NCBI RefSeq assembly: GCF_021432765.1 | Contig: NZ_CP058908.1 | Location: 1,690,001 to 1,754,000, forward strand | Source: Pseudomonas phenolilytica | Lineage (GTDB): Bacteria > Pseudomonadota > Gammaproteobacteria > Pseudomonadales > Pseudomonadaceae | DNA length: 64,000 nucleotides | Reading direction: 5' to 3' | Shown here: piece by piece, positions 17,205 through 26,532 of the stretch | Position numbering within the stretch: the first letter of the stretch is position 1 | How the letters are laid out: every line of letters starts with the position of its first letter | Position numbers and translations under genes: made by a program | The notes under the pieces: generated by a model | The model's input: only the letters and a program-made list of their open reading frames with translations | What the model was told of the DNA's origin: nothing | Databases searched by the model: none

Positions 17205-17395
17205 ACACCCGTCGAATCCACCAGGCCGGTCTCCGGGCTTTCGACGCTCATCGCGCTCGCCTTCCCATGTCGGAACACAGTGGCTGTCGAGCGGACGGCG
17301 ATCCGGCTGGATCGCGGTCGATTACCGTTGCGGGGGCAGCGCCGGCCTTGCTCTCGCGAGCGCACCGGCTTCCCGTTTAATGCGGACCTTGCGGT
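17205..17395 (-). ncRNA. Cobalamin riboswitch
   Basis: Read on the minus strand, the conserved elements appear in order: GGGAAGCCGGTG, the B12 box GCTGCCCCCGCAACGGTAA, CACTGTGTTCCGACATGGG, GAAGGCGAGCGCGATGAG and AGCCCGGAGACCGGCCTG. It sits about 100 bases upstream of btuB and should reduce receptor synthesis when adenosylcobalamin is plentiful. It fills most of the 453-base gap between btuB and the helicase gene. Confidence 0.96.
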
Positions 17396-17428
17396 CGTGC
17401 ACACCTGGGCGGATAAGAAATCGCGCGA

Positions 17429-17457
17429 ACCATACGGCCGCATGCGGCTAAACACAA
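17429..17457 (-). promoter_or_regulatory. Putative btuB promoter
   Basis: On the minus strand TTGTGT and TATGGT are separated by exactly 17 bases, ending about 35 bases upstream of the riboswitch aptamer. Position and spacing fit a sigma-70 promoter for the riboswitch-btuB transcript. Confidence 0.5.
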
Positions 17458-17511
17458 GCTGATCGAACGAGGTACGCGGCCGCAGATGCGCCACGGAGAC
17501 AAGGCGCAGCC

Positions 17512-17520
17512 TGTTAGAAT
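17512..17520 (+). promoter_or_regulatory. Putative extended -10 promoter of the helicase gene
   Basis: TGTTAGAAT contains a TAGAAT hexamer with an upstream TG, an extended -10 element, 41 bases before the helicase ATG. No good -35 is visible. Confidence 0.4.
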
Positions 17521-17561
17521 CCGCGCTTTTTCACCCGCCGAATCGGCGCTGCGAGCCTGCC

Positions 17562-18887
17562 ATGACCTTCGCCTCCCTGGGCCTGATCGATCCGCTGCTG
17601 CGAACCCTGGAAACCCTCGACTACCGCAAGCCGACGCCGGTGCAGGCCGAAGCCATTCCCGCCGTGCTCAAGGGCCGCGACCTGATGGCGGCGGCGCAGA
17701 CCGGCACCGGCAAGACCGCCGGTTTCGCCCTGCCGTTGCTGCAGCGGTTGACCATGGAAGGCGCCAAGGTGGCGAGCAATTCGGTGCGCGCGCTGGTACT
17801 GGTGCCGACCCGCGAGCTGGCCGAGCAGGTGCACGAAAGCTTTCGTGTCTACGGGCAGAACCTGCCGCTGCGCACCTACGCGGTGTACGGCGGGGTCAGC
17901 ATCAACCCGCAGATGATGGCGCTGCGCAAGGGCATCGACGTGCTGGTGGCGACCCCCGGCCGATTGCTCGATCTGTACCGGCAGAACGCCGTGGGTTTCA
18001 GCCAGCTGCAGGCGCTGGTGCTCGACGAGGCCGACCGCATGCTCGACCTCGGTTTCGCCGACGAGCTGGATCAGCTGTTCTGCGCCTTGCCGAAGAGGCG
18101 CCAGACCCTGCTGTTCTCCGCGACCTTTTCCGAGGCGATCCGCCAGCTGGCCCGCGAGCTGCTGCGCGATCCGCTGTCGATCGAGGTCAGCCCGCGCAAC
18201 GCGGCGGCGAAGACGGTCAAGCAGTGGCTGGTGCCGGTGGACAAGAAGCGCAAGAGCGAGCTGTTCCTGCATCTGCTCGCGGACAAGCGCTGGGGCCAGG
18301 TGCTGGTATTCGTGAAGACGCGCAAGGGCGTCGATCAGCTGGTGGACGAGCTGCAGGCGCAGGGCATTTCCAGCGATGCGATCCACGGCGACAAGCCGCA
18401 GGCGTCGCGTCTGCGCGCGCTGGAGCGCTTCAAGGCCGGCGAGGTGCAGATTCTCGTCGCCACCGACGTCGCCGCCCGTGGGCTGGACATCCATGACCTG
18501 CCGCAGGTGGTCAACTTCGACCTGCCGACCGTCGCCGAGGACTACGTGCACCGCATCGGCCGTACCGGCCGCGCCGGCGCCTCGGGCGAGGCGATCTCGC
18601 TGGTCAGCGCCGATGAAGTCGATCAGCTGGCGGCCATCGAAACGCTGATCAACCAGGTACTGCCGCGCCACGACGAGCTGGGCTTCGTGCCGGACCATCG
18701 CGTGCCGACCACCACCCTCGGCGGGCAGATCATCAAGAAGCCGAAGAAACCGAAGAAGCCCAAGGACGCCGCCGGCAAGGGCAAGATCCACCTCGGCAAC
18801 TGGTTCGACGAGAACGAAAAGCCCAACGCCAGGCCGATTCGCAAGGTGCCGAGTCTGGGCGGCGGCAAGCCGGCGAAGAAGCGCTGA
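17562..18887 (+). CDS. DEAD-box ATP-dependent RNA helicase (RhlE/SrmB-like)
   Basis: A 441-residue cytoplasmic RNA helicase. Motifs: Q-motif YRKPTPVQ; motif I AQTGTGKT (45-52); PTRELA; TPGR; DEAD (155-158); SAT (186-188); ATDVAARGLDI; and HRIGRTGR. The tail after residue 380 is basic and low-complexity (KKPKKPKKPKD), typical of RNA-contacting extensions. The family remodels rRNA precursors and mRNA, often at low temperature; which subgroup this belongs to is not certain. It stands alone, divergent from the btuB riboswitch unit. Confidence 0.94.
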   Translation: MTFASLGLIDPLLRTLETLDYRKPTPVQAEAIPAVLKGRDLMAAAQTGTGKTAGFALPLLQRLTMEGAKVASNSVRALVLVPTRELAEQVHESFRVYGQNLPLRTYAVYGGVSINPQMMALRKGIDVLVATPGRLLDLYRQNAVGFSQLQALVLDEADRMLDLGFADELDQLFCALPKRRQTLLFSATFSEAIRQLARELLRDPLSIEVSPRNAAAKTVKQWLVPVDKKRKSELFLHLLADKRWGQVLVFVKTRKGVDQLVDELQAQGISSDAIHGDKPQASRLRALERFKAGEVQILVATDVAARGLDIHDLPQVVNFDLPTVAEDYVHRIGRTGRAGASGEAISLVSADEVDQLAAIETLINQVLPRHDELGFVPDHRVPTTTLGGQIIKKPKKPKKPKDAAGKGKIHLGNWFDENEKPNARPIRKVPSLGGGKPAKKR

Positions 18888-19070
18888 TAGGCCTGGCGCG
18901 CGGAAACGGCGCAGCCTTGTCCACGGCACGGGTCGCGCGCGGGCCGTGCAAGGGCGATTTGTTGAGCGTGCCTGCGACGGTTTGCGTCATCACGCGGTTG
19001 GCGATTGAGGTCTAGGCTTGGTCCGGCCTGCCAACGCAGGCCCGTACGTCCTGTCTCAAGGAGTCAACCG

Positions 19071-20093
19071 ATGACCCAGACCATGAAAGCCGCGGTGGTA
19101 CATGCCTTCGGCGAGCCGCTGCGCCTCGAGGAAGTCAAGGTGCCGCTGCCCGGCCCCGGCCAGATTCTGGTAAAGATCGCCGCCTCCGGTGTGTGTCACA
19201 CCGACCTGCATGCGGCCGAAGGCGACTGGCCGGTCAAGCCGGCGTTGCCGTTCATTCCAGGCCACGAAGGCGTCGGCCATGTGGCTGCAGTCGGTGCCGG
19301 CGTGACGCGGGTGAAGGAAGGCGACCGGGTCGGCGTGCCCTGGCTGTACACCGCCTGCGGTTGCTGCGAGCACTGCCTGACCGGCTGGGAAACCCTCTGC
19401 GAAAGTCAGCAGAACACCGGTTACTCGGTCAACGGCGGCTATGCCGAATACGTGCTGGCGGACCCGAACTACGTGGGCATCCTGCCGAAGAACGTCGAGT
19501 TCGACGAGATCGCGCCGATCCTCTGCGCCGGCGTTACCGTCTACAAGGGCTTGAAGGTGACCGGCGCGCGGCCCGGGCAGTGGGTGGCGATTTCCGGTAT
19601 CGGCGGCCTCGGCCATGTCGCGGTGCAGTACGCCAAGGCGATGGGGCTGCACGTGGTGGCGGTGGATGTCGACGATGCCAAGCTGGAACTGGCCAAGCGC
19701 CTGGGGGCCAACCTGACCATCAATGCACGCACGGAAAATCCGGTGGAAGTGGTGCAGCGCGACATCGGCGGCACCCATGGCGTGCTGGTCACGGCGGTGT
19801 CCAACAGCGCCTTCGGTCAGGCCATCGGCATGGCGCGCCGGCGCGGCACCGTGGCGCTGGTCGGCCTGCCGCCGGGGAATTTTCCGACGCCGATCTTCGA
19901 CGTGGTGCTCAAGGCGATCAGCATCACCGGCTCCATCGTCGGCACCCGCGCCGACCTGCAGGAGGCGCTGGATTTCGCCGGCGAAGGGCTGGTCAAGGCG
20001 ACCATCCACACCGACAGCCTCGACAACATCAACCGGATCCTCGACGACATGCGCGCCGGTCGTATCGAAGGCCGCATCGTGATGAAGATGTAG
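19071..20093 (+). CDS. adhP: Zinc-dependent alcohol dehydrogenase (AdhP-like)
   Basis: A 340-residue medium-chain dehydrogenase that interconverts primary alcohols and aldehydes with NAD. Catalytic zinc ligands include C42 (SGVCHTD) and H65 (PGHEGVGH); structural zinc is held by C96, C99, C102 and C110 in ACGCCEHC...C. The dinucleotide loop is GIGGLG (176-181). The sequence, including [10 protein letters not shown] and [11 protein letters not shown], is of the AdhP/AdhA propanol-preferring type. CAAGGAGT precedes the ATG. It has no co-directional neighbour and ends at a strong hairpin. Confidence 0.94.
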   Translation: MTQTMKAAVVHAFGEPLRLEEVKVPLPGPGQILVKIAASGVCHTDLHAAEGDWPVKPALPFIPGHEGVGHVAAVGAGVTRVKEGDRVGVPWLYTACGCCEHCLTGWETLCESQQNTGYSVNGGYAEYVLADPNYVGILPKNVEFDEIAPILCAGVTVYKGLKVTGARPGQWVAISGIGGLGHVAVQYAKAMGLHVVAVDVDDAKLELAKRLGANLTINARTENPVEVVQRDIGGTHGVLVTAVSNSAFGQAIGMARRRGTVALVGLPPGNFPTPIFDVVLKAISITGSIVGTRADLQEALDFAGEGLVKATIHTDSLDNINRILDDMRAGRIEGRIVMKM

Positions 20094-20102
20094 GCACCGA
20101 AC

Positions 20103-20120
20103 GGCGGCCTTCGGGCCGCC
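20103..20120. terminator. Convergent hairpin after the alcohol dehydrogenase gene
   Basis: GGCGGCC-TTCG-GGCCGCC, a 7-bp stem capped by a stable TTCG tetraloop, lies between two convergent genes. There is no T-run, but it is a plausible bidirectional terminator. Confidence 0.55.
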
Positions 20121-20128
20121 ACCGCACC

Positions 20129-22029
20129 TCAGCCGCGCATGAACGATAGGTGGATGTCGCTGCCGTAGCGTCGGATGATCTCGCCCTTGGCCGCATGGAA
20201 TGCCGCGACATCGCCGGCCTGTCCCGACTTGCCGAGCTTCCAGCGCGCCAGCTCCTCGGCGATCACGTCCATGAACAGCTCGGCCAGCAGCAGGCGGGCA
20301 GAGTCGCGGAAGTTGCCGTGGCCGTCGACGTACAGCTGCACGGTGGGCGCGGCGGTGTTGATCAGGATCTTGCGCTCCGCCGCGCTGTACACGGCGCGGT
20401 CCATGTCCTCGCCCAGATAGCGGAACTCGTAGCCGGTGAACATGACTTCGCCGTGATCGCGGGCGGGGCGGTGTTTCCCGATCGGCGGGTGTGGCGTTTT
20501 GTGGTGATGGATATGCGCCGCTGCGTGTTCGGCGATGACGATCTCGCACCAGGCCAGATAGCTGCCGGCACGCACGACGATCTCGCCACGCTCGGCGCTG
20601 GACTGGCCGCTGACCGTCCATTGCAGATACGGCGCTTCGCCGAGGCTCCGCAGTTCGACCGCGGCCGGTGGCGGATCGATACGCAGGCCTTCGCTGAGCG
20701 AGGCCTCGATCTGCAGGATGGTGTCGTCGGGCAATTGCTGCCGATCGAACAGCAGGCGTACATGGAACGGATGCTCCGGCGAACGGTAATAGAACGGCGT
20801 GCTGAAGCGCAGCGCCGCGACAGGCTCGCCAGCGCCGGCCGACGCGCTCACCGCGGCAATTGCCGGCGGGACGATGCCGAAATCGTGGATCGCCGCCTGG
20901 TTCATGCGTTGCAGCAGGTGGTCGATCATGTGTGCGGTGCGCCCGGAGGTGGTGGCGCGTTCCAGGTGTCGGAGCTTTTCCTGCTCGGCCATCACGAAGG
21001 GTGCGATCAGCTGGCTGACCGCCCGCGCGAAGGCGGCCACCAGCGGTGTCTTCGGATTCAGGCCGGCGCGTTCGTCGCTGATCACCGCCACGCCCTGGCC
21101 GAGCTGCTCGATCAACGCCGGACAGCGCACCGTGCCGAACAGGTATTCGGTGCCGACTGGTTCTCGTAGTCGAACAGCTGGCAATCCAGCACCGCGGTGC
21201 CCGACAGCACCAGCAGGCCGCTGGTGCGCTCGTCGCCGCGCGGCACCAGTTGCGCGTCCAGCGCACGTTTGAGCGTCAGGCTGAAGGGGAAGGTCTGCCC
21301 GTCGCAGTGGAACTCGCCCGGCTGGTCGGGGCCGAGCAGCAGCAGCGACGGCGGCTCCTCGAAACGGATCCGCCCGCTGCGCTCGATCTCCACGCCATCG
21401 CGCAGATGCGCGAGCTCGACATTTCGGCGCTCCAACACATCGCGCAGGTAGATGTTGTTGGCCAGCGAATCGACCAGCGCGCCGTACTGGGAAATGCTCA
21501 CCTGGCTGCTTTCGATGACGATCGCCACGCGGGTGCCGTTGCCGGCGATGCCGAGGCGTGCACGGTCGCGCTCGGTCACGGGACGGTCCTGGCCGCCGTC
21601 GTCGTAGAGGTAGCCGCCATTCTCGGCGCGGAACAGCTCGATGCGCGACAGCCGCCCTTCATGGATGGTTTCCAGCCAACCGTAACCGAGGCCGAAGACC
21701 GCCTGCTTGAGGCCGCGGCCGAAGTAGCCGCGACCGCCGCCGATGCCCTGGGCCAGCGGGCTGTGCGCGCCGCCGTAGCTGAGAATGAAGCAGGCGGTGG
21801 CGAAGGGCATGCCCTGTGCCTGATCGGTGACCGTCAGCAGCGCGCCGCGGCGGTGGCGTTCGTACTGGATGAGCAACTGCCCGGACACCTCGACGCCGGC
21901 CGCTTCCAGCCGGGCATAGCTGTCGTCGCTGTTGGTGAGCAGCTCGACCAGCGCCTTCTCGATCGAGGCGAAGCGTCGGGAGTCGATGTCGATGACGCGT
22001 TGATCCACCGGAATTGCGTTGACGGCCAT
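20129..22029 (-). pseudogene. GHKL (HSP90-like) ATPase, interrupted by a single-base frameshift
   Basis: Two reading frames on the same strand together form one protein of about 630 residues. The first half has the GHKL ATPase signature: N-box ELLTNSDDSY (29-38), DQAQGM (69-74), the ATP-lid GGGRGYFGRGLKQ (97-109) and NGTRVAIV. Around base 21157 the frame changes: GAGAACCAG runs into GTCGGC only if one G is added, after which the second frame continues with VGTEYLFGTVRCPALIEQL. The second half (about 330 residues) is unassigned and ends LSFMRG. No slippery sequence is visible. It is either a recent pseudogene or a sequencing error. Function unknown; the ATPase type resembles HSP90/MORC-like domains. 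Confidence 0.75.
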
Positions 22030-22096
22030 GGCAGCCTCCTCGCGCGCTTGCCCGTACAGCTGAAGCTAGCAGCGCAACGGCGAGCAGGCGAGGTGG

Positions 22097-23329
22097 CTAG
22101 TGGTCGCGCAGCCAGCACAGCATGCCAGCGGCGGCTGCCCGGCCGCTGGCGAAACAGGCGGTTAGCAGATAGCCGCCGGTGGGGGCTTCCCAGTCGAGCA
22201 TCTCGCCGGCGCAGAACACCCCGGGCAGCCGCCTGAGCATCAGCTGCGCATCCAGCTCCTCGAAGGGCACGCCGCCGGCGCTACTGATCGCCTCGTCCAG
22301 CGGCCGCGTGCGGATCAGGCGGAGCGGCAGCGCCTTGATGGCCGCCGCCAGCGCCGCCGGGTCCTGAAAGGTTGCGGCGTCGGTCAGCTCGCGCAACAGC
22401 GCGGCCTTGACGCCGTCGAGCTTGAGCTGGCGATGCAGGTGCTTGGCCAGCGACTGCGAGCCGTGCGGCTTGGCCAGTGCATTGGCGATCTGCGCCTGGC
22501 TGCGATCGGGCAGCAGATCGAGCAGCACGGTGGCGGCGCCGTCGCGCTCGATCGCCGCGCGGATCGGCGCCGAGAGTGCGTAGACCAGGCTGCCCTCAAT
22601 GCCGCTGGCGGTGAGCACGAACTCGCCTTTGCGCGGGACTTCGCCAGGCAGCGCGAGGCTGACGGTCTTCAGCGGCGCGCCGGCGAATTTCTGCTGCAGG
22701 TGCTCGCTCCAGGCTTGCACCTCGAAACCGCAATTGGCCGGGCGCAGCGGCGCAACGGTGACTCCGCGCGCCTGCAACAGCGGCACCCAGGCGCCGTCGG
22801 AGCCCAGCCGCGCCCAGCTGCCACCGCCGAGGGCGAGCAGGGTGGCGTCGGCGTCGAGCAGGCGCTCGCCATCCGGGCCGGCGATGCGCAGCTGGCCGCT
22901 TTCGTTCCAGCCCAGCCAGCGATGCCGCGTATGGATGTGCACACCGCTGTCGCGCAGACGCCTGAGCCAGGCGCGCAGCAGCGGCGCGGCCTTCATGTCG
23001 GTGGGAAACACGCGGCCGGAACTGCCGACGAAGGTATCGATACCCAGGCCGTGAATCCATTGGCGCAACGCATCCGGGCCGAAGGCCTCCAGCAGCGGAC
23101 GCAGCGCATCGGCGCGTTCGCGATAGCGGCCGACGAACGTGGCGAAGTCCTCGGCATGGGTGATGTTCATGCCGCCGACGCCGGCCAGCAGGAACTTGCG
23201 GCCCACCGACGGCATGGCGTCATACAGCTCGACCGCGACGCCGGCCTGGCTCAGCGCCTCGGCCGCCATCAGGCCGGCGGGGCCGCCGCCGATGATGGCG
23301 ACACGGGACGGGCGGGCGGAACGGGTCAT
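22097..23329 (-). CDS. Flavoprotein of the BaiN/HI0933 family (TIGR03862 type)
   Basis: A 410-residue FAD-dependent oxidoreductase. The dinucleotide fold is at the N terminus (VAIIGGGPAGLMAAEAL, about residues 10-26), followed by GRKFLLAGVGGMNITH, a family hallmark, and the C-terminal FAD-contact segment GVFCAGEMLDWEAPTGGYLL. Members are widespread and mostly uncharacterised; BaiN itself acts on bile acids in gut anaerobes, which is not relevant here. The start at MTRSARPSRVAII is placed just before the Rossmann strand; the longer frame upstream is not family-like. Confidence 0.88.
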   Translation of the reverse strand: MTRSARPSRVAIIGGGPAGLMAAEALSQAGVAVELYDAMPSVGRKFLLAGVGGMNITHAEDFATFVGRYRERADALRPLLEAFGPDALRQWIHGLGIDTFVGSSGRVFPTDMKAAPLLRAWLRRLRDSGVHIHTRHRWLGWNESGQLRIAGPDGERLLDADATLLALGGGSWARLGSDGAWVPLLQARGVTVAPLRPANCGFEVQAWSEHLQQKFAGAPLKTVSLALPGEVPRKGEFVLTASGIEGSLVYALSAPIRAAIERDGAATVLLDLLPDRSQAQIANALAKPHGSQSLAKHLHRQLKLDGVKAALLRELTDAATFQDPAALAAAIKALPLRLIRTRPLDEAISSAGGVPFEELDAQLMLRRLPGVFCAGEMLDWEAPTGGYLLTACFASGRAAAAGMLCWLRDH

Positions 23330-23469
23330 GGCGCAAGCCTGGCGAAAAATGAGGGCGGGCATTGTAGCGACTCGTCGTGGCGCTGGCAGCGCGGCACCGG
23401 TGAACTTGACCGCTGCCGGTTCTGCGTCGATGCTTGCGCGCGTGATGCATATCCCGTCGGAGAGAACCC

Positions 23470-23937
23470 ATGAAAGGCCAGGCACCGGTAGTCGAATATC
23501 TGAAGGAGCTGCTGCGCGGCGAGCTGGCGGCACGCGATCAGTACTTCCTGCATTCGCGCATGTATGCCGACTGGGGTTTCAGCCGGCTCCACGAGCGCAT
23601 CGACCACGAGATGCAGGAAGAAACCGAGCACGCCGATGCCCTGCTCAAGCGCATCCTGTTCCTCGAAGGCACGCCGGACATGACGCCGGAGGCCATCCAT
23701 CCGGGCCATACCGTACCGGACATGCTGCGCAGCGATCTGGCGCTGGAGTACAAGGTGCGCGCCGCGCTGGCCAAGGGCATCGCCCTGGCCGAGCAGCACG
23801 GCGACTACGCGACCCGCGACATCCTGGCCGCGCAGCTGCAGGACACCGAGGAAGATCACGCCTACTGGCTCGAGCAGCAGCTCGGTCTGATCGACCGGGT
23901 CGGTCTGCAGAACTACCTGCAATCGCAGGCCAGCTGA
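23470..23937 (+). CDS. ftnA: Bacterial ferritin, FtnA type (heme ligand absent)
   Basis: A 155-residue four-helix iron-storage subunit. Ferroxidase ligands are recognisable: ELAARDQYF (helix A glutamate), EETEHA with E and H of helix B, and DTEEDHAYW in helix D. It is usually annotated as bacterioferritin, but the methionine that ligates heme in bacterioferritins (EMKHA) is threonine here (ETEHA), and the overall sequence is closest to the P. aeruginosa protein now called FtnA. A non-heme ferritin is therefore likely. GGAGAG precedes the ATG. No Fur box is apparent upstream. Confidence 0.9.
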   Translation: MKGQAPVVEYLKELLRGELAARDQYFLHSRMYADWGFSRLHERIDHEMQEETEHADALLKRILFLEGTPDMTPEAIHPGHTVPDMLRSDLALEYKVRAALAKGIALAEQHGDYATRDILAAQLQDTEEDHAYWLEQQLGLIDRVGLQNYLQSQAS

Positions 23938-23991
23938 GCGCCGCTCACCGCGAGACGGCGCCCGGCGCTGCTCGCGGCCTCCCCGTAGTCC

Positions 23992-25911
23992 TCAGAGCCG
24001 GAAGCGGCTCACCATCGTCTGCAACTGCCCGCCCAGCCGTGCCAGCTCGGTACTCGAGGCGGCGGTTTCCTGGCTGGCGGCGGCGGTCTGTTCCGACACA
24101 TCGCGCACATTCACCACGCTGCGGCTGATTTCCTCGGCCACCGCGCTCTGCTCCTCGGCGGCCGCGGCGATCTGCTGGTTCATCGCCTGAATGTTCGACA
24201 CCGTGCGGGTGATGCTGCCCAGCGAAGCACCGGCACGGCGCGCCAGCTCGACGCCGCTGTCGGTGAGGTCGCGGCTGGTGTGCATGATCGTCGCGACCTC
24301 TTGCGTGCCGTTCTGCAGCGCGGCCACCAGCCCTTCGATTTCCTCGGTGGATTTCTGCGTGCGTTGCGCCAGCCCGCGCACCTCGTCGGCGACCACGGCG
24401 AAGCCACGCCCGGCCTCGCCGGCGCGTGCCGCCTCGATGGCAGCGTTGAGTGCCAGCAGGTTGGTCTGCTCGGCAACCGCGCGGATCACCGTCATCACGC
24501 TGCCGATCTTGTCGCTCTCTTGCTGCAGTGCGGTCATTGCCTGGGTCGAACGCTCCACCGCCTCGGCCATGCGCTCGATCTGCGAGACCACCTCGGTCAC
24601 CACGCGATCGCCCTCGCGCGCTTCGCTGTCCGCGTCGGTGGCGGCCTGGGCCGCCTGTTCGGCGTTGCGTGCGACTTCCTGCACGGTGGCCGACATCTCG
24701 TGCATGGCGGTGGCGACCTGATCGGTTTCTTCCTTCTGGCTGTTCACCCCGGCGCTGGTCTGCTGGGTGACGGCGGACAGCTCTTCGGCGGCGGCGCTGA
24801 TCTGGCTGACGCCATCGCGAATGCCGCCGATCAGCTCGCGCAGGGTCGCGCCCATCTGCTGGATGCCGCGCTGCAGCACGCCGAGTTCGTCGCGCCGCTG
24901 AACCGGCGCGGTGGCGCTGAGGTCGCCGGAGGCGATGCGCTCGACGTCGGCCAGGGTGGCGCGCAGCGGCAGGATGATCTGCCGGGTGATCAACCACGCC
25001 GCGAGCACGCCGAGCAGCAGCGCGAGCAGGGTGCTGACCAGCAGCTGGCTGCGCGCCGCGGCGCTTTCGCTGTCGAGCTGATCGAGCTGGTACTGGTAGA
25101 GCGTGTCGCTGATGCGCACGATTTCCTTCTGCTGGTCGGTCATCTCCTGGCGCGACTTGGCGATGGCCTGGATGGCCGCTTCCAGCGACTCGATGGTGGT
25201 GCGGTATTGGTCGAGTGCCGCTGCGACGCCCTGGATCGCCTGGCGGTGCGCATCGAGCGTCAGGCTCTGCTCGGCAATGCTGGCCTGCGCCGCGTCGAGC
25301 TGCGTGTAGACCGCTTGGGCGGCGGCGTTGCCGGGTGCCGCCATGTAGACGCGCAGCAGGTACTGCGCGCGCTGTACGTCTTCTTTGATGCGGGTGATGG
25401 CGAGCAGTTGGGCGAAGCGTTGCGCGTCATCCTCCGGCAGCTGCAGCACGCCTTCGGTGATGCCGGCGGTCAGCTCGTGCAGGTGGTTGGCGGCGGCTTC
25501 GATCGAGGCTCGTGCGTCGTTCGCCTGCGCGTAGGCGCGACGCATGTCGTTCAGCGAATTCTGGTACTGCGCGTTATAACCGGCCTGCTCCTTGAGCAGT
25601 GCGGCGTCGGCGGGATGCTTGAAGCTATTGAGCAGTTCGGTCTGCTGGGCGATGTACACGGCGAGGTTGTTGTCCAGCCGCGCGGTCGATTCGCTGTCGC
25701 CGTTGGCCAGCATGAATTGCAGACGGGCGATGCGCAGGTCGGTCAGCGTCTTGTTGAGCAGCGAGATGTCGGTCATCCAGCCGCTGCGCTGGATGACGCC
25801 GCCCAGGCTGCCCCAGCCGCTCCACGCGAGGATGAGGGTGAGGGTGAGTACGGCGCCGAAGCCCAGCGCGAGCTTCCTGCTGACGCCCATGTTTGCAAAC
25901 CAGTTGTGCAT
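23992..25911 (-). CDS. Methyl-accepting chemotaxis protein with a long (HBM-type) ligand domain
   Basis: A 639-residue chemoreceptor. TM1 is at about residues 13-33, a wholly helical periplasmic sensor spans about 34-292, TM2 is at about 293-315, then HAMP and the signalling domain, whose hairpin tip contains [22 protein letters not shown]. The sensor length of about 260 residues fits the helical bimodular (HBM) class, known in pseudomonads to sense TCA intermediates or related acids; the ligand here is not determinable. There is no obvious C-terminal CheR-binding pentapeptide (ends SRFRL). No che genes adjoin it. Confidence 0.92.
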   Translation of the reverse strand: MHNWFANMGVSRKLALGFGAVLTLTLILAWSGWGSLGGVIQRSGWMTDISLLNKTLTDLRIARLQFMLANGDSESTARLDNNLAVYIAQQTELLNSFKHPADAALLKEQAGYNAQYQNSLNDMRRAYAQANDARASIEAAANHLHELTAGITEGVLQLPEDDAQRFAQLLAITRIKEDVQRAQYLLRVYMAAPGNAAAQAVYTQLDAAQASIAEQSLTLDAHRQAIQGVAAALDQYRTTIESLEAAIQAIAKSRQEMTDQQKEIVRISDTLYQYQLDQLDSESAAARSQLLVSTLLALLLGVLAAWLITRQIILPLRATLADVERIASGDLSATAPVQRRDELGVLQRGIQQMGATLRELIGGIRDGVSQISAAAEELSAVTQQTSAGVNSQKEETDQVATAMHEMSATVQEVARNAEQAAQAATDADSEAREGDRVVTEVVSQIERMAEAVERSTQAMTALQQESDKIGSVMTVIRAVAEQTNLLALNAAIEAARAGEAGRGFAVVADEVRGLAQRTQKSTEEIEGLVAALQNGTQEVATIMHTSRDLTDSGVELARRAGASLGSITRTVSNIQAMNQQIAAAAEEQSAVAEEISRSVVNVRDVSEQTAAASQETAASSTELARLGGQLQTMVSRFRL

Positions 25912-26071
25912 GACAGTTCAACCATGATGAGGAGTTCGTTCCGAACGAGCGGCCTTGTGAGCGGCCCGCCGGTGTCTTCGCTCCCGCTGTCGGCGGTCGA
26001 CATGCAAACTTGAATGTAAGGCAAGAAATAGCCGGTGCCCGCGTGGCCGCGGGCTGGCCGGCGGCTTCGGA

Positions 26072-26509
26072 TCAGCGCTTGGCAGGTGGCGCCGGTTCCG
26101 CGCCGGTACTGGCTGCACAACAGCCCGTCTCGATGCCGCGCAGGATCGGGCAGTCCGGACGGTCGTCGCCGGCGCAGTGGTCGACCAGCTCCTGCAACGT
26201 GTCGCGCAGGCCGACCAGTTCGGCGATCTTGCGGTTCAGTTCGACGATATGCCCGGCGGCCAGCGCCTTGACGTCGGCACTGGCGCGCTGGCGATCCTGC
26301 CAGAGCGTGAGCAGCCGGCCGACTTCCTCGAGCGAGAAGCCCAGGTCGCGGGCGCGCTTGATGAAGCCCAGGCGGTGCAGGTCGTCGCTGCCGTAGCGAC
26401 GGTAGCCGTTGGCGCCGCGCCCGGCCGGAGTGATCAGGCCGATGGATTCGTAGTAGCGGATCATCTTCGCCGACAGGCCGCTGCGCGCGGCTGCTTGACC
26501 GATATTCAT
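26072..26509 (-). CDS. cueR: Copper-responsive regulator CueR
   Basis: A 145-residue MerR-family activator. The N-terminal winged helix starts MNIGQAAARSGLSAKMIRYYE. Monovalent-metal ligands are C112 and C120 in HCAGDDRPDCP, exactly at CueR positions, and Ser77 (rather than cysteine) is the residue that distinguishes Cu(I)/Ag(I) sensors from MerR. A cysteine pair also occurs near the C terminus (GCCA). It lies 23 bases downstream of copA on the same strand, and its operator is found upstream of copA, giving an autoregulated operon. Confidence 0.95.
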   Translation of the reverse strand: MNIGQAAARSGLSAKMIRYYESIGLITPAGRGANGYRRYGSDDLHRLGFIKRARDLGFSLEEVGRLLTLWQDRQRASADVKALAAGHIVELNRKIAELVGLRDTLQELVDHCAGDDRPDCPILRGIETGCCAASTGAEPAPPAKR

Positions 26510-26532
26510 GCTGCCTCCGTGGGCTCGTCGTT

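Noticed and set aside
21140..21170. Programmed ribosomal frameshift in the GHKL ATPase gene
   Set aside because: No X-XXY-YYZ slippery heptamer, internal Shine-Dalgarno or downstream pseudoknot is apparent at the junction; a one-base deletion explains it better.
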